Origin: Akanthomyces muscarius | Lineage: Eukaryota; Ascomycota; Sordariomycetes; Hypocreales; Cordycipitaceae | Reading direction: 5' to 3' | Assembly: GCF_028009165.1 (NCBI RefSeq) | Contig: NC_079241.1 | Location: forward strand, 2,232,001-2,296,000 | Length of the DNA: 64,000 bases | Part shown: positions 58,401 through 64,000 of the stretch, one piece after another | Position numbering within the stretch: position 1 is the stretch's first letter | How the letters are laid out: the number at the start of each line of letters is the position of its first letter | The notes under the pieces: model-generated | Database searches by the model: none | The model's input: the letters and a program-made list of their open reading frames with translations, nothing else | What the model was told of the DNA's origin: nothing | Made by a program: the position numbers and the translations under genes

Positions 58401-59920
58401 TTCCCTCGCTGTTTTTTGGCTGCGGAGTCCTCGACAAGAATTCTCAAGACATTGATGGCTTCTTTGCCGAAGGAGAAGAACGAGAAGAAGTACTGGGAAG
58501 TTAGCATAACTGGTTCGTAGTGGGAGAGGGATTTCTCACCTCATCGATCGCATAAGTTTCATCGTTGTCAATGACACGAATTTTGCAAGTATCGGAAAAT
58601 TCGACCATTTGGGTGTCTTCTACGTCGATAATGTTTTCAATCGGCAGCGAGATCTTGACGCTGTCACCGTCATTGTGACTCCTAAATATGACTCTCTGGA
58701 GGCTCTTGACCCATTCCTTGGCGCTGGGTGCGCTGTCAGCTCTAAAGTTGTAAGTGCGCTGATTCGTGACGACCTCGAAATGTAGCCCATCTTTGTCCTT
58801 GTCCGCAACACTGGCTGAGATGCCAAACCTAAGATCAATCTGGCCATGGGGGAAATACAAGTTCGTCGCGTCGCGATAATATGAGAGGACATCGCCTTTG
58901 AGACGGAACCAATAACGGTTATATTTAGGATTGCGTTTGCCGCTTTTGGATAAGTAGCCAGATTTAGCGACAATGTTCTGGTAGAAATGTCAGTAGGATG
59001 CACAACAGTGATGTTGCGAGAACGCCGGTATACCTCTTTCTTAGGTAAATAAGCATAAAAGCAAATATGTCTTGAGGTGATGTACAAGAAACCCTGCAAA
59101 AGGACACTTTGCAATAGCCAGCAGGGGTATTCTGTCTTGTGTTAGTCAGTTACCGATGCATCAGACATAAGCACTCACCTTGTATGACTTGCTCGGGCTC
59201 ACTGAACCCAAATATCTCCATTAAGCGACGAGCTAGTGGAGTCGTCTCATCATTCTCATCCTCTGATCGTCTCAAGTCGGCGGATCGGCGTTCCATATCG
59301 AAGCTGGGACGGCTTGACATCTCTGCCCTGGCTTGCAGCATGCGACTCATGACCGAGGGTCGCCGAGCGGGACGCGCTTCTGCCCCGGGAGACGATGAAA
59401 TTTGAGTCTCGTTGGCGTCATCGGACTGGCTAGGCTCGTCGGTAGAGGGCTCTGGCTGCGACGACCTGCTTGACTCGTGCTTGGACTTGGGCTTAAGTCT
59501 TGGCAGCGTCGCGATCGACTTGAGTAGTCTGTGTTTCGAGAGAGACTTTTTGTGCTTCTTCGTATCGGGACGGAGTACAGTCGTTTGCGAGGTACTGGGG
59601 GGACTGGATGGAGATTCTTTGGAGCCATCCTCCTCGTCACTGCTGTTGCCATCGAAGCGAGTATTAAAGTCGACTCGGGAGCCGGCTGCAGCAATAAGAC
59701 CAAAAATACTCTGGTTCATATTGACCGACATGGGCGTGGGCATGACTTCTGCATGTCCGTCGTCTGCTGAATCATCGCTATCTAGCAGCGGCTCTGGGAG
59801 ATCGGGTGTCGAGGATGACAAGGCGGGTGTTTTCCTGCGCAGCTTGCGAGGGCCGCGCCGCTTGCTATCCCCGGCGTGGTCGTCGCCGCCCGAGGTCAAC
59901 ATTGGTGGTGAGGGGGCCAT
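55447..59920 (-). CDS. atg26: sterol 3-beta-glucosyltransferase ATG26/UGT51 (1424 aa)
   Basis: Minus strand, five exons: 59920-59179, 59131-59034, 58977-58540, 58492-55757 and 55707-55447. The total is 1424 aa, normal for fungal Atg26. It transfers glucose from UDP-glucose to ergosterol at membranes; in some species it is needed for pexophagy and, in a Colletotrichum pathogen, for plant infection. Order of parts: a disordered Ser-rich N-terminus; the first GRAM segment about residues 220-280; a PH domain starting [19 protein letters not shown] at 281; a disordered linker; a second GRAM domain about 750-860; and the GT1 catalytic domain from about 932. The last has [19 protein letters not shown], and the donor-binding stretch [20 protein letters not shown] with [17 protein letters not shown]. 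The C-terminal tail is acidic and partly disordered. Confidence 0.95.
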
Positions 59921-61282
59921 TATTACTGTGAATGTATATTGTATATCGAAGGAGAAGACGCAGGTTGGGAGGCAAGATTGGGCGTTGCGGGTATTATGGC
60001 TGTCTGTTTCGTGGCCGAGAGCGATCCGTGGCGATGCTGGGGCGGTCGGTCGAGATAGTGCTGCCTGCGTGCTACATGGAGGACTCCAGAGAAGCAGAGT
60101 CAACGTCCTGTCACAACAGCACAGGGTAGTGTCACCCTGGAAGTTATGCAGTGTTGACGCCAGCAATAGGATGGTGTATGTAGAGAGATGACGAGGTATA
60201 ATGGTTGAGAGCGGCGGGGCGGAGGGCTCATCGGATGACGGCCTGGCGGTCCACGATGGAGAGTTCCTGTGACGAAATTGGGTTTGGCGGCATCGGGCCA
60301 TGTGGATGGCACTGGCCGCAATAGGTGCTGATGTGATTGGCTGCTGACTGCGACTGGTTAGGCAGCGTGCTGGTGCCGCGGCCGCAGCTGCAGTGCCTGA
60401 CTTGGAGGTAATTTCGGCAATATTATATTCTGTTTGCAGCTGCAAGAGAGCGATTCTAAGTCAAGAATACTTTCTTCTCTATTTTCTACATACTTCTTTC
60501 TACGTTGTGCTATTCTCAGAGTCAACGACACTGGTCTGGAAACAGGGACCGCTCTCCAGACTCCAGCACGCTCAAGCGCTAAAACAATGACACCAGTGGG
60601 GTAGATCCGGCGCAGCTTCTCGCCATGGAAAGTCGCTGTCCCACACGGCCTGTCCGCCCTGGTGACGCTGGTCAACGGTTCCTTCCAGTCCATGTGACAC
60701 GGTCTCGAGCAACTAGGTTACCCTGTAAAAGGGCGAGGCGCATCTCCAGGCCAGAGCAGTGCCCGAGCAAGAAATCAGAAGAATAACAGCCCCATTCTAT
60801 TTATTCATTATTCTACTTAGCATCGTTTCGGTGCCTACTCTGCCTACGCCAACCACCCCTGCAGTTTGTGTGACGGAAGTATATGCCAGAGACGTTGAAT
60901 TCCTCTTGTAGAGAAGAAGCAACTGCGTATTAAGGGTTTTGCACATAGACCCTCAAATATCCGATTCTCAAATTAGTTACCAATAGGTCTTACCATGTAG
61001 TGAAAATACCACCCTACCGCAGTCTAGCTCCTTGCCTATCTATACTCTGTACCGGCGCCGAGTCGAGTACGCCGAACTCCCCCAACTCCCCCACCGAACC
61101 GGACCAACCAGCCCCGCGCTCCAGCAGGCTGACACTACATGAGGTCTGCCTGTCTCTGCCACGACACCTATTCACATTGTTTCAACTTGCTGTCTCCCGG
61201 TGCTTAGCTGCATAACCACATCTTGGCAACTTTTTGTTATCCGTGCGAGTCATACTACAGCATACCCTAATACGCCGTCACC
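59921..61282. promoter_or_regulatory. divergent promoter region of ATG26 and GNA1
   Basis: About 1.36 kb between the start codons. The frame upstream of the ATG26 start is open but has no family similarity. No separate gene is supported and no clear TATA box was found for either gene. Confidence 0.5.
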
Positions 61283-61867
61283 ATGGCTGCTGCCAACTCT
61301 CCGCTATTCCCCGCGTCTCTCATCAGGCCGGACGTGGCATCGGCCTTTCCAGCAGGCTATGAGATTCGCCCTCTCCAGAAGGGCGATTACGCCAAGGGTT
61401 TCATAGAATGCCTGCGAGACTTGACGTGGATGGCGGAAGTTACCGAAGCCGAGTTCAACGAACGCTACGACGAAATGGACACGGGCGGCAAAGGTCCCTA
61501 CTACTACCTGGTCGTCGAGCATGCTGGTCGCATTGCCGGTACTGGACTGGTCCTCGCCGAGAAGAAATTGTCAGAGCTTACCAGGCTTCCTTCCTAGATC
61601 GCCCGCATTACTGACATGTTTATCAGTATTCACAATCGCTGCACAGTCGGCCACATTGAGGAAATCTGCGTCTCCAAGGACCACCAGGGCAAAGGTCTAG
61701 GCCGTCTACTCATGAATGCACTCAACTCTGTCGCCGACAACGCCGGCTGCTACAAAACCATCCTCAACTGCAGCGAGGAGAAGCAGGCCTTTTACAAAAA
61801 GTGTGGCTATGACGGCTCTGGCCTGGAAATGGTCAATTACGTCAGGGACGCGACGACGCCGCGATAA
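61283..61867 (+). CDS. gna1: glucosamine 6-phosphate N-acetyltransferase (175 aa)
   Basis: Two exons, 61283-61569 and 61627-61867, giving 175 aa. Gna1 acetylates glucosamine-6-phosphate with acetyl-CoA, a step toward UDP-GlcNAc, and so feeds chitin, N-glycan and GPI-anchor synthesis in the cytosol. The start context GTCACCATGG is good. N-terminal FPAGYEIRPLQKGDYAKGF is typical. After the splice come FIHNRCTVGHIEEI, the acetyl-CoA loop of the GNAT fold (DHQGKGLGRLL), and GCYKTILNCSEEKQAFYKKCGY, a strong Gna1 signature. The intron must start with GTCAGA, a non-consensus donor, to keep this alignment; the branch site CTGAC and TATCAG acceptor are normal. It is convergent with CMR1, with only 167 bp between the stops. 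Confidence 0.95.
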
Positions 61868-62034
61868 GAACCACGTTCGAAATCTTGTATTTCGTGCAGA
61901 AGCTCTAGTATATCCAAGAGCGCAGCAAACCAAATGCAAAAGAACCAAGCCAACCGAACATGTGTCTTGGAACACCTTGGGTCCATTCTTTGAAACATAA
62001 AAGTACATAAAACCTGCAAATAGACTTTTTCATC

Positions 62035-63629
62035 TTACATCCAAAGACACAGCTTGCCACTGCCGTTTCCACCAGCAACCCAGTCCATGCTTGGATGGCA
62101 ATGAGCCACAGCCGGCACTGCGGTTATCCCGTCGCCGCCCAACTGGGCAAGCTGACTCCCGTCCGAAGCAAATATGTCCACGAAACGGTTCATATTTCCA
62201 ATAGCAAACTTTTGGTAACCATCATTGGGCCGAAGCTGCCATTGCGGCTTCAGGATGGTTACCCAGCGCCCGGTCTGATTGTTGTGCTTAATGACGTGCG
62301 CCGGCTCGAGTATTGACTCATCAATGTCTTGTCCAGGAGACCATTTGCCAGCTTCAGCAAAGTTGTATATCTTTATTGTGTCATCATACGACGAGGTGGC
62401 TAACTGGCCACCCGCGCTCCAAGACGCGTGCGAGACAGAAAGCCTCGAAGAATGCTCTCCTAGTAAAGCAGGGTGTCGCAAATCTCCCTTGCCAGAGACC
62501 TTACGGAGATCCCAGATCTTAACAGTCCGATCGAGTGAGGCCGTGGCTAGAAGATGCGGTTGTAAGGGGTGCAGCGAAAATCCGCCAATTTTCTGTTCCG
62601 ACAAAGTCCAAAGCTCTTCCGAACTTGGCACTCTGACATCATACCGACCAACACTGCCGTCCAAGGTGGAAAAATAGAGAATATTCGGCGCTGATGAGGC
62701 CACATCTAGTGCAGATATGGGCATATCCTCATCTGGGTCCTGCGGAGCAAAGATCTGAGTGGAAACACCCTTCTCCAAGTCCATCTTCCGTATCGAGGAA
62801 TCGTATGACGAAGAAAAGACAGCATTGGCGTCTGTGTGGGAGAAAACAAAAGATGTAATTGTCCTGGCGTGAGTTTTGAACGCCGAAATAACAGGATCAG
62901 GAGTGTCTGCGTCGTCATCGTCATCCGCCTCGGGCGCAGTTTGCGATCCGTCAAAGACACCCATGTTCCCTTCCTTGTCGCCGGCGAACACAATAGGCTT
63001 TTCTTCAATTGGATGAAAGCCAAGTGCGTAGACGCGTTGCGGCGTAATTTTGATATCTGCGGTCCTTGTAAGTATGAGTCAAATAATTGACTGTGTTGAA
63101 GCAACGTACCATTGGGAGCCCAATGCTCGTACAACTCGAGCGAGCTCATACGGAGACGCAATTCCTTCAACCCCGCGTCTGTCGTTTCCTTGATGTCGTC
63201 TTCGGAAAACGTTCGCACCCCGGGCTCTGCGCCGCGGAAGATGCCTTGAATGCCGGCGACACTGCTTCCATACTTTCTGCCATCGACGACAATGTCTCCA
63301 AGATTCAGATCATCGGCGGTTCTGATTTTCTTGGCCTGCGTCCTGGAGGCTTCGTACTCGGCCTCCACCTCCAATTTCCTTTTGAGCGTCTCATTGTCGG
63401 CGTCAATTCCCGCTAGGCGAGAGCTCATACGGGTTGGCCTTGCCGACTCTCTCTTGACCGTTTCCGTCCGCGACTTTCTCTTAGGAGCCGGTTTGGGGGC
63501 TGGTTTGGCAGGAATGACCTTTTTGGCGGTCGCGGAGATATCTGTTAGGAGCGCCTTGTTCGCGGCAATGTTTTCAAGTCGCCTTCTTTCGAAGGCGCTC
63601 ATTTCTGTGGGTTCTTTTTTAATAGGCAT
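62035..63629 (-). CDS. cmr1: WD40 DNA damage-binding protein CMR1 (WDR76-like, 513 aa)
   Basis: Minus strand, two exons, 63629-63110 and 63056-62035, with a 53-bp intron (GTACGT...CAG, phase 1), giving 513 aa. Cmr1 is a nuclear WD-repeat protein that binds damaged DNA and chromatin and collects in protein quality-control foci after replication stress. The N-terminus is basic (TAKKVIPAKPAPKPAPKRKS) and contains the family motif SFERRRLENIAANKALL in a close variant (SAFERRRLENI). The propeller follows from about residue 180: FAGDKEGNMGVFD, FSSSYDSSIRKMDL, ATASLDRTVKIWDLRK, ATSSYDDTIKIYNF, ending GSGKLCLWM. An acidic loop sits in the first blade. No anomaly is seen. Confidence 0.94.
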
Positions 63630-64000
63630 TTTGCTGCAATTGCGAGCAGTTATCGCAAGCAAAGAAGAGGGTTGAAGAGAATTCGACAAAAAAAAAATTG
63701 ACACCCAAGCGAGATCCCTTGGTCAGAGTGGCAACGTGAACTGAAAGTGAATCCGCGATGGCGTCGCGTCGCGCCGTGTTAAGTGGACCCACTCTTGCTT
63801 AAGTGCTTTTTGGCGCGAAGTCACGGGCGACGCGAGCTGCCTGGCGTGCTGGCGAAATTCTTAGACGGCCCACTTGCCTCATCTATACAGTGCCCCTAAG
63901 GAGATTTTATACCAGAACAAGTGATCGCATCGACAAGAGCCAGCAGGCTGTATCTTGACGCAATGCCTCCGAGTATCCTGCTATTTCTATACCAAACGAG
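63630..64000 (-). promoter_or_regulatory. CMR1 upstream region at the window edge
   Basis: 371 bp upstream of CMR1 to the end of the window. No ORF of note; it may hold the start of a divergent gene beyond the edge. Confidence 0.45.

Overview
The window is nuclear DNA of a filamentous ascomycete (Pezizomycotina). By gene content and intron style it is most likely a Sordariomycete, possibly of the Hypocreales; the order is inference. Most genes carry one to four introns of roughly 50-240 bp, with GTANGT-type donors, CTAAC/CTGAC branch sites and CAG/TAG acceptors. I saw no rRNA, tRNA, transposase ORF, CRISPR array or prokaryotic signal. I placed 18 intact protein genes and two genes broken by in-frame TAG codons. 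Splice junctions were chosen by reading frame and family alignment from memory, without RNA data. In every intact gene the exon lengths sum to a whole number of codons.

Left arm (1-15.3 kb): a 99-aa small secreted cysteine-rich protein (529-1016); a conserved fungal protein of unknown function (2335-4103); a secreted hydrophobic protein with a Kex2-type site (7110-7838); the complex I 23-kDa iron-sulfur subunit (8642-9671); the mitochondrial acyl carrier protein (11169-11993); and a two-finger CCCH protein (13249-15250, minus). A stretch of about 8.4-8.9 kb without a convincing gene follows, ending at a small bZIP transcription factor (24187-24774, minus).

Middle (26-46 kb): a small unknown gene interrupted by TAG (26289-26789), an NCS1 purine/cytosine-type permease (27515-29239, minus), then a compact housekeeping block: CHL1 helicase and RPL28 (divergent), CDC7 kinase and condensin subunit CND1 (divergent), and the RNA polymerase II CTD phosphatase FCP1. 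Chl1 (sister-chromatid cohesion), Cdc7 (origin firing) and Cnd1 (mitotic condensation) are all chromosome-cycle proteins lying within about 10 kb.

Right arm (46-64 kb): a serine beta-lactamase-like gene broken by TAG (46003-47580, minus), a short-chain dehydrogenase/reductase, the GRIM-19 complex I subunit, an orphan GC-rich single-exon gene (54335-55012), the sterol glucosyltransferase ATG26 (55447-59920, minus), the glucosamine-6-phosphate acetyltransferase GNA1 (61283-61867) and the WD40 protein CMR1 (62035-63629, minus).

No obviously new multi-gene system is visible. The items most worth following are the two in-frame amber codons, the long gene-poor interval next to the bZIP gene with its Gcn4/AP-1-like sites, and the uncharacterised secreted and orphan genes.
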